From Acidovorax sp. FHTAMBA (GTDB lineage Bacteria > Pseudomonadota > Gammaproteobacteria > Burkholderiales > Burkholderiaceae_C), in the NCBI RefSeq assembly GCF_038958875.1, contig NZ_CP152407.1:3417501-3481500 (forward strand): a stretch of DNA of 64,000 bases. The letters run 5' to 3'. A program made the position numbers and the translations under genes. Position 1 is the stretch's first letter; each line of letters opens with the position of its first letter. Shown piece by piece: positions 20,335 to 28,714 of the stretch. The notes below the pieces were generated by a model. It was not told the origin of the DNA. It did no database searches and saw nothing but the letters and a program-made list of their open reading frames with translations.

Positions 20335-21945
20335 TCAGGCAGGTTCTGCCACCGGCTGCGCTGCCGGGGCTGCGGCCGATGCCACCACCGGCATGCGGAT
20401 AAGGTGGTCGAACGCGCTCAGTGCCGCCTTCGACCCGTCACCCGCCGCGATCACGATTTGCTTGTAAGGCACGGTGGTGCAATCGCCCGCCGCAAACACG
20501 CCGGGGATGTTGGTGCGGCCGTGCGAATCGACAGTGATTTCGCCAAAGCGCGACAGCTCCACCGTGCCCTTGAGCCATTCGGTATTGGGCACCAGGCCGA
20601 TCTGCACGAACACGCCTTCAAGCTGCACGGTGTGCTCCACATTGGTGGCGCGGTCCTTGTATTTGAGGCCGTTGACCTTGCCATCGGCGCCGGTGATCTC
20701 GGTGGTCTGCGCGTTGGTGTGGATGGTCACGTTGGACAGGCTCTTGAGCTTGTTGACCAGCACGGCGTCGGCCTTGAGCTGGTCGGCAAACTCGATGAGC
20801 GTGACATGGGCCACCACGCCAGCGAGGTCAATCGCAGCCTCCACGCCACTGTTGCCGCCGCCGATGACGGACACGCGCTTGCCCTTGAACAGCGGGCCGT
20901 CGCAGTGCGGGCAGTAGGCCACGCCCTTGTTCTTGTACTCGGCTTCGCCAGGCACGTTCACGTTGCGCCAGCGGGCGCCGGTGGACAGGATCACCGTCTT
21001 GGCCTTGAGCGAGCCGCCGTTGGCCAGCTGCACTTCAATCAGGCCACCGGGCTGCGCGGCGGGGATGAGCTTGTCGGCGCGCTGCAGGTTCATGATGTCC
21101 ACGCCATAGGCGCGGGTGTGGGCTTCGAGCGCGGCGGCGAACTTGGGGCCGTCGGTTTCGAGCACCGAGATGTAGTTCTCGATGGCCAGCGTGTCATTCA
21201 CCTGGCCGCCAAAGCGCTCGGCAGCCACGCCGGTGCGGATGCCCTTGCGGGCGGCGTACACGGCGGCCGCGGCACCTGCAGGGCCACCGCCGACGATGAG
21301 CACGTCATACGGGTCCTTGGCGCTGAGCTTGGCGGCTTCGCGGGCGGCAGAGCCAGTGTCGAGCTTGGCCACGATTTCTTCGATGGTCATGCGGCCCGAG
21401 CCGAACACCTGGCCGTTCAGGAACACCATGGGCACGGCCATGATTTCGCGGTCGTTCACTTCCTGCTGGAAGGCGCCGCCTTCGATCACGGTCGTCTTGA
21501 TCTTGGGGTTGACGATGGCCATGAGCGACAGCGCCTGCACCACGTCCGGGCAGTTGTGGCAGGTCAGGCTCATGTAGACCTCGAAATTGAAGTCGCCATC
21601 CAGGGCCTTGATGGAATCGATCACGTCCTGCTCGACCTTGGGCGGGTGGCCGCCCGTCCACAGCAGGGCCAGCACCAGCGAGGTGAATTCATGGCCCAGC
21701 GGCAGGCCGGCAAAGCGCAGGCTGTTGCTGGCGCCCACGCGCTGCAGGCTGAAGGATGGCTTGCGGGCATCGTTGCCGTCGGTGCGCAGGGTGATCTTGT
21801 CGCTGCGCAGGGTTTGGATGGTCACGAGCAGCTCGCGCATGTCGCGCGCCGTCTCGCTGTCGTCCAGGGAAGCCACCAGCTCAAACGGCTGCTGCACGCG
21901 CTCCAGGTAGGCGGCGAGTTGGGTCTTGAGTTGTTCGTCGAGCAT
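20335..21945 (-). CDS. ahpF: Alkyl hydroperoxide reductase subunit F
   Basis: AhpF is the NADH- and FAD-dependent disulfide reductase that recharges AhpC. The start ATG 21945 (MLDEQLKTQLAAYLERV) has AAAGGACACC in front; upstream in-frame codons are not conserved. The 536-aa protein has two thioredoxin folds at the N-terminus with the CHNC redox pair (YMSLTCHNCPDVVQ), then a FAD/NAD module. That module has GGGPAGAAAAVYAARKG, the second redox pair in VAYCPHCDGPLFKGK, and GGGNSGVEAAIDLAG. It lies downstream of ahpC across a 161-bp gap that holds a strong hairpin. Confidence 0.97.
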   Translation of the reverse strand: MLDEQLKTQLAAYLERVQQPFELVASLDDSETARDMRELLVTIQTLRSDKITLRTDGNDARKPSFSLQRVGASNSLRFAGLPLGHEFTSLVLALLWTGGHPPKVEQDVIDSIKALDGDFNFEVYMSLTCHNCPDVVQALSLMAIVNPKIKTTVIEGGAFQQEVNDREIMAVPMVFLNGQVFGSGRMTIEEIVAKLDTGSAAREAAKLSAKDPYDVLIVGGGPAGAAAAVYAARKGIRTGVAAERFGGQVNDTLAIENYISVLETDGPKFAAALEAHTRAYGVDIMNLQRADKLIPAAQPGGLIEVQLANGGSLKAKTVILSTGARWRNVNVPGEAEYKNKGVAYCPHCDGPLFKGKRVSVIGGGNSGVEAAIDLAGVVAHVTLIEFADQLKADAVLVNKLKSLSNVTIHTNAQTTEITGADGKVNGLKYKDRATNVEHTVQLEGVFVQIGLVPNTEWLKGTVELSRFGEITVDSHGRTNIPGVFAAGDCTTVPYKQIVIAAGDGSKAALSAFDHLIRMPVVASAAAPAAQPVAEPA

Positions 21946-22035
21946 GGTGGTGTCCTTTGAATTTGGAGTTGTGATGTGGGGGAGGTTGAAGCCAATAGGG
22001 CTGCAGTTCAAGCCTGCATGTCAACGTCCGGGCGT

Positions 22036-22087
22036 AAAAAAGCCGGACGGCATGGCGCACAGGCGCCATGACGCTGTCCGGCTTTGG
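22036..22087 (-). terminator. Strong hairpin between ahpC and ahpF
   Basis: On the minus strand AAAGCCGGAC pairs with GTCCGGCTTT, and an inner CATGGCGC-CTGT-GCGCCATG stem adds to it. A T run follows. It probably terminates much of the ahpC transcript and lowers ahpF relative to ahpC. Confidence 0.75.
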
Positions 22088-22106
22088 GGCCGAAGAACCA
22101 GATTGC

Positions 22107-22682
22107 TTAAATCTTGCCGACCAGGTCTAGCGAAGGCGTCAGCGTCTTGGCGCCTTCCTTCCACTTGGCGGGGCAGACCTGGCCAGGGTTGGCGGCGGTG
22201 AACTGGGCAGCCTTGAGCTTGCGCAGGGTTTCCGACACGTCACGGGCGATTTCGTTGGAGTGGATTTCCATCGTCTTGATCACGCCATCGGGATTGATCA
22301 CGAACGTGCCGCGCAGCGCCAGGCCTTCTTCAGGGATGTGCACGCCGAACGCGTTGGTCAGCTGGTGCGTGGGGTCGCCCACCAGAGGGAATTTGGCCTT
22401 GCCCACGGCGTCCGACGTTTCGTGCCACACCTTGTGCGAGAAGTGGGTGTCGGTGGTCACGATGTAGACCTCTGCGCCGGCCTTCTGGAACTCAGCGTAG
22501 TTGTCGGCGGCGTCTTCGATTTCGGTGGGGCAGTTGAAGGTGAAGGCTGCGGGCATGAAGATCAGCACGGACCATTTGCCCTTCAGGTCGGCTTCGGTCA
22601 GATCGATGAACTCGCCTTTGCCATTGCGGTTGACAAAAGCAGTGGTCTTGAAGGGCTGAACTTGCGTATTGATCAGGGACAT
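22107..22682 (-). CDS. ahpC: Alkyl hydroperoxide reductase subunit C (peroxiredoxin)
   Basis: The 191-aa typical 2-Cys peroxiredoxin reduces H2O2, alkyl hydroperoxides and peroxynitrite. The peroxidatic Cys is in PAAFTFNCPTEIEDAADNYA and the resolving Cys in NPGQVCPAKWKEGAKT. HKVWHETSDAVGKAKFPLVG is also conserved. AhpC is recharged by AhpF, encoded downstream. Upstream lie alternating ATTGATT-type half sites that may bind OxyR. No oxyR gene is in the window. Confidence 0.97.
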   Translation of the reverse strand: MSLINTQVQPFKTTAFVNRNGKGEFIDLTEADLKGKWSVLIFMPAAFTFNCPTEIEDAADNYAEFQKAGAEVYIVTTDTHFSHKVWHETSDAVGKAKFPLVGDPTHQLTNAFGVHIPEEGLALRGTFVINPDGVIKTMEIHSNEIARDVSETLRKLKAAQFTAANPGQVCPAKWKEGAKTLTPSLDLVGKI

Positions 22683-22741
22683 TGCTGTTTCCTTTATGGG
22701 TTGGTTGACTGAACAGGACTGAAGTCTAGGCCTTTCCTAGC

Positions 22742-22776
22742 AATCAATCCAATTAATTGATTTCATTGAATCAATT
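22742..22776 (-). promoter_or_regulatory. Alternating ATTGATT/AATCAAT array upstream of ahpC
   Basis: AATCAAT (22742-22748), ATTGATT (22756-22762) and AATCAAT (22770-22776) alternate in orientation with about 14-bp spacing, giving two overlapping palindromes. They lie 60-95 bp upstream of the ahpC start. The regulator is not known from the sequence. OxyR, a LysR-type activator of ahpC in many bacteria, is the obvious candidate. Confidence 0.5.
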
Positions 22777-22912
22777 GTCTACGACTATACATCGCCTCTC
22801 CAGGGCAGCGTGGGTGCCGCGACTATTGCCCCACCCCGCTGGAAGGATTGCAGCGCGCAGGAAGCAGCACAACCCTGTGACAAACGGGCTTTGCGTCATA
22901 TCAACAAAACAA

Positions 22913-22935
22913 ATGCAAATGATTCGCGTTTGCTA
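22913..22935 (+). promoter_or_regulatory. Fur-box-like site upstream of iron permease
   Basis: ATGCAAATGATTCGCGTTTG followed by C forms a near-palindrome of the Fur type (GCAAATGAT...GTTTGC). It is about 140 bp upstream of the FTR1-type permease. Iron repression of that gene, and perhaps of bfr downstream, is plausible. The rest of the 392-bp ahpC/permease gap is AT-richer than its surroundings and holds no open reading frame of interest. Confidence 0.55.
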
Positions 22936-23074
22936 ATAAGATCGGGGCACCGCGCGGCGTGGCCCTGCTGGCCGTACACAACCCGATCTGGCACCAGAAA
23001 TATTGGTCAAAACTGCCTTCAGCGCTTTACCAACATGCGCAAGCAGCTCATTTATTCATAGCAAATTCATCACC

Positions 23075-23893
23075 ATGTTCCAAACACTTCTGATCTGCTT
23101 TCGCGAAGGGCTGGAAGCCCTGCTGGTGGTTGCCATTGCCACGTTGTACCTGCGCAAGACGGGGCGCACGCAGCTGCTTGTGCCGCTGCGCGCAGGTGTG
23201 GGGGTGGCCGCAGCACTCTCGGTGGTGCTGGGCTGGGTGCTGTCGCACGTTGGCGCGTTGTCGCCTGCGGCGGAAGGTGTGATGGCGCTGGTTGCGGCAG
23301 CCACCGTGGCGTGGTGTGCGGTGCACATGCGCAGCGCGGGCCAGGGCATGGGCCGGGTCATCGCCCAACGCATGGACCGCGCCAGCGTGCTGGAGGGCCC
23401 GCGCGCCTGGGTTGCGGTGTTCCTGTTTGCCCTTTTCATGGTGGGCCGCGAGGGCGTGGAAACCGCCACCATGCTTGCAGCCCTGGGCCGCAGTGCTGAC
23501 CTGGCCTACATGGCCTGGGGCGGCATCGCGGGCCTGGCGCTGGCCATTGCCATTGCCTGGGCCTGGACGCGCTATGGCCGCGCGGTGAATCTGGCACGGT
23601 TTTTTCGCGTCACCGCATGGTTCATGGCGGTGTTCGCCGTGCAGTTGGTGGTCTATGCGCTGCATGAGTTCACCGAGACAGCATCCATTCCGTTCATCGA
23701 CAACGCCTGGTGGCATGCCGCCACCGAAGATCTGGCCGAGGGGCGGATTGCGCAGCTGATATCGCTGGCCCTGGTGCTGGTGCCCACCCTGTGGCTGGGC
23801 CTGGCGCACTGGCGCGACCGCAGGGCAGCGGCGCAGGCTGCCCTGCCCATGTCGGCCGGGCGCGCAGTGGGCACAACGCGCCAAGCGGGGTAA
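23075..23893 (+). CDS. FTR1/EfeU-type iron permease
   Basis: The 272-aa inner-membrane protein has about seven helices. ATG 23075 is preferred because MFQTLLICFREGLEALLVVA is the conserved start of the family. The two REGxE motifs that carry iron are REGLEALLVVAIATLY in helix 1 and VGREGVETATMLAALG in helix 4. No efeO or efeB partner genes are adjacent. The neighbour downstream is bacterioferritin, and a Fur-like site lies upstream, so uptake and storage may be linked here. An earlier in-frame start at 23003 would add a non-conserved stretch. Confidence 0.9.
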   Translation: MFQTLLICFREGLEALLVVAIATLYLRKTGRTQLLVPLRAGVGVAAALSVVLGWVLSHVGALSPAAEGVMALVAAATVAWCAVHMRSAGQGMGRVIAQRMDRASVLEGPRAWVAVFLFALFMVGREGVETATMLAALGRSADLAYMAWGGIAGLALAIAIAWAWTRYGRAVNLARFFRVTAWFMAVFAVQLVVYALHEFTETASIPFIDNAWWHAATEDLAEGRIAQLISLALVLVPTLWLGLAHWRDRRAAAQAALPMSAGRAVGTTRQAG

Positions 23894-24048
23894 CTGCCCC
23901 GGTCCCTTCCTTGCAGCAGCCAGATGCGAACACAACTCAGCATCACACGCAGCCATTGCCCGCGCGCAGGGGCTTGCCTTGCAAGGCTTGGTGCAGCTCA
24001 CGACAATCGGGGCCGCATCCACACAACACGACATAGCAAGGAGTCCCC

Positions 24049-24525
24049 ATGAAAGGCGACGCACAGGTCATCGGCCATCTTCAGGCCCAGCTCAAGAACG
24101 AGCTCACCGCGATCAATCAGTACTTCCTGCACTACCGCATGCTCAAGCACTGGGGCTTCGACAAACTCGCCAAGAAGGAGTATTCGGAATCCATCGGCGA
24201 GATGAAGCATGCCGACTGGCTGATGGACCGCATCTTCACGCTGGACGGCCTGCCCAACCTGCAGGATCTGGCCAAGCTGCAAGTGGGCGAGGACGTTCCG
24301 GAGATCCTGGCCTGCGACCTGCGCGCGGAACAAGGCGCCCAGGCCACCATCAAGGACGGCATTGCCCACTGCGAAAGCGTGCGCGACTATGTCTCGCGCG
24401 ACCTGCTGCAAAAGATCCTGGACGACACCGAAGAGCACATCGACTTCCTCGAAACCCAGATCGAGCTGATCGGCAAGGTGGGCCTGCAGAACTACCTGCA
24501 GTCGCAGATGGGTGACGTGGAGTAA
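24049..24525 (+). CDS. bfr: Bacterioferritin
   Basis: The 158-aa iron-storage protein forms 24-mers with haem between subunits. The di-iron and haem ligands are in place: NELTAINQYFLHYRM (Glu18, Tyr25), GEMKHADWLMDRI (Glu51, Met52 for haem, His54), the Glu94 region CESVRDYVSRDL and EEHIDFLETQIELI (Glu127/His130). It follows the iron permease gene by 155 bp, and a strong terminator lies 45 bp after the stop. Confidence 0.97.
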   Translation: MKGDAQVIGHLQAQLKNELTAINQYFLHYRMLKHWGFDKLAKKEYSESIGEMKHADWLMDRIFTLDGLPNLQDLAKLQVGEDVPEILACDLRAEQGAQATIKDGIAHCESVRDYVSRDLLQKILDDTEEHIDFLETQIELIGKVGLQNYLQSQMGDVE

Positions 24526-24570
24526 CGCCACGGTTTCATGAGAGCGCCTCACTGCAGGCTAGCGAAGAGA

Positions 24571-24595
24571 AAACGGGCCGAGGCCCGTTTTTTTA
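24571..24595 (+). terminator. Terminator after bfr
   Basis: AAACGGGCC (24571-24579), loop GA, GGCCCGTTT (24582-24590), then four more T. Confidence 0.88.
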
Positions 24596-25005
24596 TGTCT
24601 CACAGGGAATCACATTCGCGGCGCACATCCGTATTTCTGTGCAGGGGCAGGTACCTGCGGGGCACGGCACCAGGTGTGCAGTTGCCACCAGCGACCTCAC
24701 ATCCCGGCCGGGCAGCAACCTCGCGCAGCCCCTGCGTTGGCGTTCCTGGCACGGCCTTTGTCAACAGCTAAAGGCATCGGACAAGAGCGTCTGTTGCATG
24801 CGGCATACAAGCCAGGAGGCCAGAGCGTTTACCCCTCTGGCGGCGGGCAACCCGGGCCACTACCATTCGCCTCCGTTGCATATAGGCAACGATCACATCA
24901 CCACAGGCACCTATCTTGCTTGTAGCGATGGCCAGGGGTGCGCACCCTCCGCGTCCCTGGCCCGTGATCACCCGTCGTCAAACAAAATTTGATCAAGAAC
25001 CTTTT
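24596..25005 (+). other. Gene-free region upstream of porin, with a leader hairpin
   Basis: No supported gene was seen in these 410 bp. Near the 3' end GGCCAGGG (24930-24937) pairs with CCCTGGCC (24955-24962), with GTGCGCAC inside the loop, 44 bp before the porin start. It lacks a T run, so it is more likely a 5' UTR structure than a terminator. No clear promoter boxes were recognised. Confidence 0.45.
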
Positions 25006-25968
25006 ATGAACTCCATGATGAAACACAGCGCCATTGCCGCGCTGGCACTGCTGGGCACGACCGCCGCATTGGCCCAGAGCAGCGTCACGCTGTACGGCCG
25101 GATCAATGTGTCCGCCGAACACCAGAAAGAGGGCGACACGTCGGCCACGGCCATGGCCAACAACTCCTCCCGCATCGGCTTCAAGGGCGTGGAAGACCTG
25201 GGCGGCGGCATGACGGCAGGCTTCCAGTTCGAAAGCGGCATTGACCCCCGCACCGGCGCGTCGAACGGCTACGCCCGCCAGAGCGAAGTGAACCTCTCGG
25301 GTGGCTTCGGCATGGTGCGCCTGGGCAACTTCACGTCCGAGTCGTACTACGCCACGGCGGACTACATCAGCATGCACAACCACGACACCGGTTCGTCGGC
25401 CGATGCGCTGTATGCCTACCCCGCGCGCGACACCAGCAAGATCGCCTACCGCACCCCCAGCCTGGGTGGTGCAACGGTTGAGGCTGGCGTGTCCCTGCAC
25501 GAGCAACCCAGCGGCACCGGTGGAAAGAACAGCCTGGACCTGGCCGCCAACTACGAGATTGGCGCCCTGGGCCTGGGCGCCGGCTATTCCCGGCTGGACG
25601 ACCAGCGCCAGTTTGCCGTGCGTGCTTCGTACACCACCGGCCCTTTCGTGCTGGGCGCCTACGTGCAGCGCGACAAGAACGTGTTCATCGCCAACGGCGG
25701 CAACCGCACCAACCTGCGCCTGGCCGTTGCCTACATGATGGATGCGTCGGAGTTCCACCTGAATGTGGGCCGCGCGGGCAAGTATTCCAACGTGAGCGAC
25801 AGCGCTGCCACGCAATTCACGCTGGGCTACAACTACAACCTGAGCAAGCGCACCAAGGTCTACGCCCTGTACACCCGCATCAACAACAGCCAGGGCGCAA
25901 GCTATGGCGTGGGCACGGCCGGCGACGACTTCAGCTCCGTTGCCCTGGGCGTGCGCCACAACTTCTGA
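25006..25968 (+). CDS. Gram-negative general porin
   Basis: This is a 320-aa outer-membrane beta-barrel. ATG 25006 starts a clear signal peptide (HSAIAALALLGTTAALA, cleavage before QSSVTLYGRI). SSVTLYGRINVSAEH is the typical mature start of betaproteobacterial porins. GFKGVEDLGGGMTAGFQFES is the conserved second strand region. The protein ends ALGVRHNF with the C-terminal Phe needed for BAM recognition. It is monocistronic with its own terminator. Passive diffusion of small hydrophilic solutes is expected; selectivity cannot be read. Confidence 0.95.
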   Translation: MNSMMKHSAIAALALLGTTAALAQSSVTLYGRINVSAEHQKEGDTSATAMANNSSRIGFKGVEDLGGGMTAGFQFESGIDPRTGASNGYARQSEVNLSGGFGMVRLGNFTSESYYATADYISMHNHDTGSSADALYAYPARDTSKIAYRTPSLGGATVEAGVSLHEQPSGTGGKNSLDLAANYEIGALGLGAGYSRLDDQRQFAVRASYTTGPFVLGAYVQRDKNVFIANGGNRTNLRLAVAYMMDASEFHLNVGRAGKYSNVSDSAATQFTLGYNYNLSKRTKVYALYTRINNSQGASYGVGTAGDDFSSVALGVRHNF

Positions 25969-26023
25969 TGACCAACCCCAAGCTGCTGCCCTGACTGGTG
26001 GGAGGGCAGACACACAGCGAATG

Positions 26024-26057
26024 ACCCCGCGCTCCTCTGGAGTTGCGGGGTTTTTTG
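26024..26057 (+). terminator. Terminator after porin
   Basis: ACCCCGC (26024-26030) pairs with GCGGGGT (26045-26051) around a GCTCCTCTGGAGTT loop, followed by TTTTTG. Confidence 0.85.
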
Positions 26058-26202
26058 TGCCCCCTGCAGGCCGGTGCATGCGTGTCGCGGGCCCGAAGCG
26101 CACCAAATCCGGCCCCGCACACAGGCTTTCCGGGCGGCAGATACTCTGCGCCACACCGGCAGGGGAATGCCGCGCTGGATCTCAACCGGGGAGCAAGGGA
26201 AC

Positions 26203-26919
26203 ATGCAAAAACTCATGTACGCAGCCAGCGCCACCCTGACGTTCTGGGCCCTGACCGCGTCTGCCCAGACCACAGCGCCCGTGGTGCTGGACGACCTGCG
26301 CGGCCTGCGCATCGACAAGACCGAAGTCACCATCGCCCAGTTTGCACGCTACGCGCGAGCCACCGGCACCACCACCCGTGCCGAGCGCGAAGGCGGCGGT
26401 TTTGAATACGCAGGCGGCTGGCAACGCCGCGCAGGCTGGACCTGGCAGCGCCCAGACGGTGCAGTGCCAGACAGCGACCAGCTGCCCGCCGTGCACCTCA
26501 CCCACGCCGAGGCCCAGGTCTACTGCCGATGGGCGGGTGGCCGTCTGCCCACCGCCGCCGAGTGGCGCGCCGCCGGTTTCACCGAGCTGCGCAGCCAACC
26601 GCCCGCGCCCTGGGTGCGTGGCACCACCTACCCCTGGACAACAGGCCAGAGCCCGCAGGGCGCCAACACCAGCGACCCCGACCCCTGGCCCCGCGCCGCG
26701 CCTGTGAACGGCACTGCAGCCGGGGTGAACGGTCTGCACGACATGGGCGCCAATGTGTGGGAATGGGCGGCCGATGCACGCGGCGACGAGCGGCGCACGA
26801 TGGGTGGGTCCTGGTGGTATCCCGCATCGCAAATGCGCGCGGAGGTGGAGGCCTGGAAGCCTGCGGACTTTTATGCGGTGTACATCGGCTTTCGCTGCGC
26901 GTACGACCCGAAGCCTTAG
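26203..26919 (+). CDS. Secreted formylglycine-generating-enzyme-fold (SUMF1-like) protein
   Basis: The protein is 238 aa from ATG 26203, behind a GAGCAAGGGA ribosome site. A signal peptide (MYAASATLTFWALTASA) predicts export. The FGE-sulfatase fold is seen in LRIDKTEVTIAQFARYA, LPAVHLTHAEAQVYCRWAGG, RLPTAAEWRAAG, YPWTTG, NGLHDMGANVWEWAADA, MGGSW and YIGFRC. The Cys pair that makes FGE an oxidase is absent: after MGGSWWYPASQMRAEVEA there is no Cys. It is therefore a non-catalytic relative, perhaps a binding protein. It stands alone and no sulfatase gene is nearby. Confidence 0.82.
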   Translation: MQKLMYAASATLTFWALTASAQTTAPVVLDDLRGLRIDKTEVTIAQFARYARATGTTTRAEREGGGFEYAGGWQRRAGWTWQRPDGAVPDSDQLPAVHLTHAEAQVYCRWAGGRLPTAAEWRAAGFTELRSQPPAPWVRGTTYPWTTGQSPQGANTSDPDPWPRAAPVNGTAAGVNGLHDMGANVWEWAADARGDERRTMGGSWWYPASQMRAEVEAWKPADFYAVYIGFRCAYDPKP

Positions 26920-27026
26920 GGCCAAGAGAGGGGATCTTCTCTATGCCCGCAAACCGCACGACCTGCCGTCGCGCCCCTCTTGTGCGAGCTCGAAAAGCTC
27001 GTAATCAGGTTCTCATAAAGCAAAAA

Positions 27027-27058
27027 GGCCCCCGATGCCCATGGCACCGGGGACCTGT
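27027..27058 (-). terminator. Orphaned minus-strand terminator left of the IS110 element
   Basis: On the minus strand GGTCCCCGGTGCC, loop ATGG, GCATCGGGGGCC is followed by TTTTTGC. No minus-strand gene ends next to it now. Removing the IS110 element (about 27073-28688) would place it about 45 nt after the gabD stop, so it is probably gabD's own terminator. Confidence 0.7.
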
Positions 27059-27114
27059 GACTGACGCGCTAACTGTCATGACCCAGTTGGTTCACCCTGG
27101 ATGATGGAAGACAC

Positions 27115-27360
27115 TGCAGGCGTGCGGGCCAGCACGGTTAGAGGTCGGTCAATTCTTTGATGGCACTCGACCGCGATCGCTAACTTGACCCGCTGCCGAC
27201 CACTCGTACCCAGGATTGCCTGCGGGCGTTGCCCAGACCCAGCCGGGTCAGAGCGCGCCTGACAGCCCACATTAAAGAGAGCCGCCGGGCTTGCCCGGCA
27301 GGCCGTTGGTCGGCGGCACCTTGGCTGGTCCGCACGCTTGTGATTGTCATTCAAGCTGTA
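27115..27360 (+). ncRNA. Candidate bridge/seek guide RNA of the IS110 element
   Basis: The segment is noncoding and strongly structured: CGTGC-GGGCCA-GCACG at 27121, GGTCGG (27143) with CCGACC (27196) around a large loop, and GCCGGGC-TT-GCCCGGC at 27284. Inside the first loop CGCTAACT (27178-27185) equals the host bases just left of the inferred core (27067-27074). Further on, CCACATTAA (27267-27275) equals the right terminus of the element (28676-28684). TGACAG (27260) is the reverse complement of CTGTCA at the left end. Target loop first, donor loop second is the order known for IS110 guide RNAs. Limits of the RNA are approximate, and its existence is inference. Confidence 0.55.
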
Positions 27361-27371
27361 GGAGAGCCGCA

Positions 27372-28598
27372 ATGGATTTGACCCCGATGCACAAGCGCGT
27401 CATTGCGCTGGACGTTCACCAGACCAAGATCACGGCCTGCGCCGTTATCGAACATGACGATGGCCAGGTCGAGGTCACCAAGCGAGACTTCGGCGCCTTC
27501 AAACGCGACCGCCGCGCCTTGGCGCAGTGGGCGCTGGAGATTGCCCCTGAGGTCGTGGTGATGGAGAGCACAGGGGTGTATTGGAAGAGCCCGTTTGCGG
27601 CGCTGGAGGCGGTGGGCCTGATCGCGTGGGTGGTCAACGCGCGGCATGTCAAGGCCGTGCCCGGTCGCAAGACCGACATGGCCGATGCGCAGTGGCTGGC
27701 CACGCTGGCGCGTGCGGGTTTGCTGCGCGCCTCGTTCATCCCGCCGGTGCAGATGCGCCAGCTTCGCCTGGTAGCGCGCCAGCGTCAGAAGCTGGTGGGC
27801 ATGTGTAGCGCCGAGAAGAACCGGCTGCACAAGGTGCTGGTGGATGCGGGCATCCGCATCAACGTGCTGGTGGCCGACATCCACGGACAGAGCGCGCGTG
27901 CCATGGTCAAAGCCCTGATCGCGGGCCAACCCATGCACGAGGTGCTGGACCACAAGGGGCGGCTGCGAGCGAGTCGACAAGAACTGTGCGAGGCCCTGAG
28001 CACCGAGCAGTTCAGCGCAGTGCACCGCTTTGTGGCCCAGGAGATCGTGCAGCACATTGAGCAGATCGAGCAGCGCATCGCCCGCATGGACCAGTACCTG
28101 CTGCAGGGCCTGCGGCCCTGGCAGCCGCAGCTCAGGCTGCTGCAGACCCTGCCGGGCATCGAAGAGCAGGGTGCGGCCATGCTGCTGGTGGAGATTGGTG
28201 CGGACATGAGCGTGTTCGGCAGTGCAGAGCGCCTGGCCAGTTGGGTGGGCATCTGCCCAGGCAACAACGAGAGCGCCGGCAAGCGCAAAACCGGGCGCAT
28301 CCGCAAGGGCAACGCCTGGGTCAGAAGGCTGCTGTGCGAGTTCGCCCAGGCTGCAGCACGAACGCGCTGCGCACTCAAGGCCAAGTTCGACGCGCTGACC
28401 ATCCGAAAAGGCCACAAGAAGTCGGTGGTGGCCCTGGCCCACAAGATGCTGCGCACCATCTATGCCATGCTCAGCAACGGCAGTCACTACCAGGACAAGG
28501 AAGTCGATTATTAGGCGCTGAACGTTCAGCGCAACGCGCCGCGCTGGATCAAAATGCTGCGCAAGCACGGTTTCATCGCCACGCCCGCTGCCGCCTGA
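27372..28598 (+). pseudogene. IS110-family transposase with an in-frame amber codon
   Basis: From ATG 27372 (GGAGAG ribosome site) the frame runs 380 codons to TAG at 28512-28514. The DEDD RuvC-like domain (VIALDVHQTKITACAV, VVMESTGVYW, RKTDMADAQWLA) and the C-terminal Tnp_20 domain (LQTLPGIEEQGAAMLLVEIG, ASWVGICPGNNESAGKRKTG) are complete. After the TAG the same frame continues ALNVQRNAPRWIKMLRKHGF and ends at TGA 28596-28598. RNAPRW followed by a short tail is the usual C-terminus of this family after a Y-x-AL motif, so CAG has probably become TAG. The protein may lack its last 28 residues or be made by readthrough. Confidence 0.8.
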
Positions 28599-28714
28599 GA
28601 CTCGATCAGCCCGCTGACCTTGCGGCCCTGGCCAGCCTCAGGTCAGCTGTCGGCACGTCTTGTGGCGGGTGTCTTCCACATTAAGAACCTGTTCAAAAAA
28701 CGCGATGGTCACAC

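Larger units (their letters stand above)
27073..28688 (+). mobile_element. IS110-family insertion sequence
   Basis: The element carries a DEDD transposase behind a noncoding left end of about 300 nt. A 10-bp subterminal inverted repeat, TGGAAGACAC, lies at 27105-27114 and, inverted, at 28669-28678. The outer boundaries are inferred from CTGT, present at 27073-27076 and 28689-28692; IS110 elements recombine at a core dinucleotide, often CT, without a true target duplication. An alternative shared word, GTTCA (27090 and 28691), would move the left end by 20 bp. It sits between gabD and its probable terminator. Confidence 0.8.
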
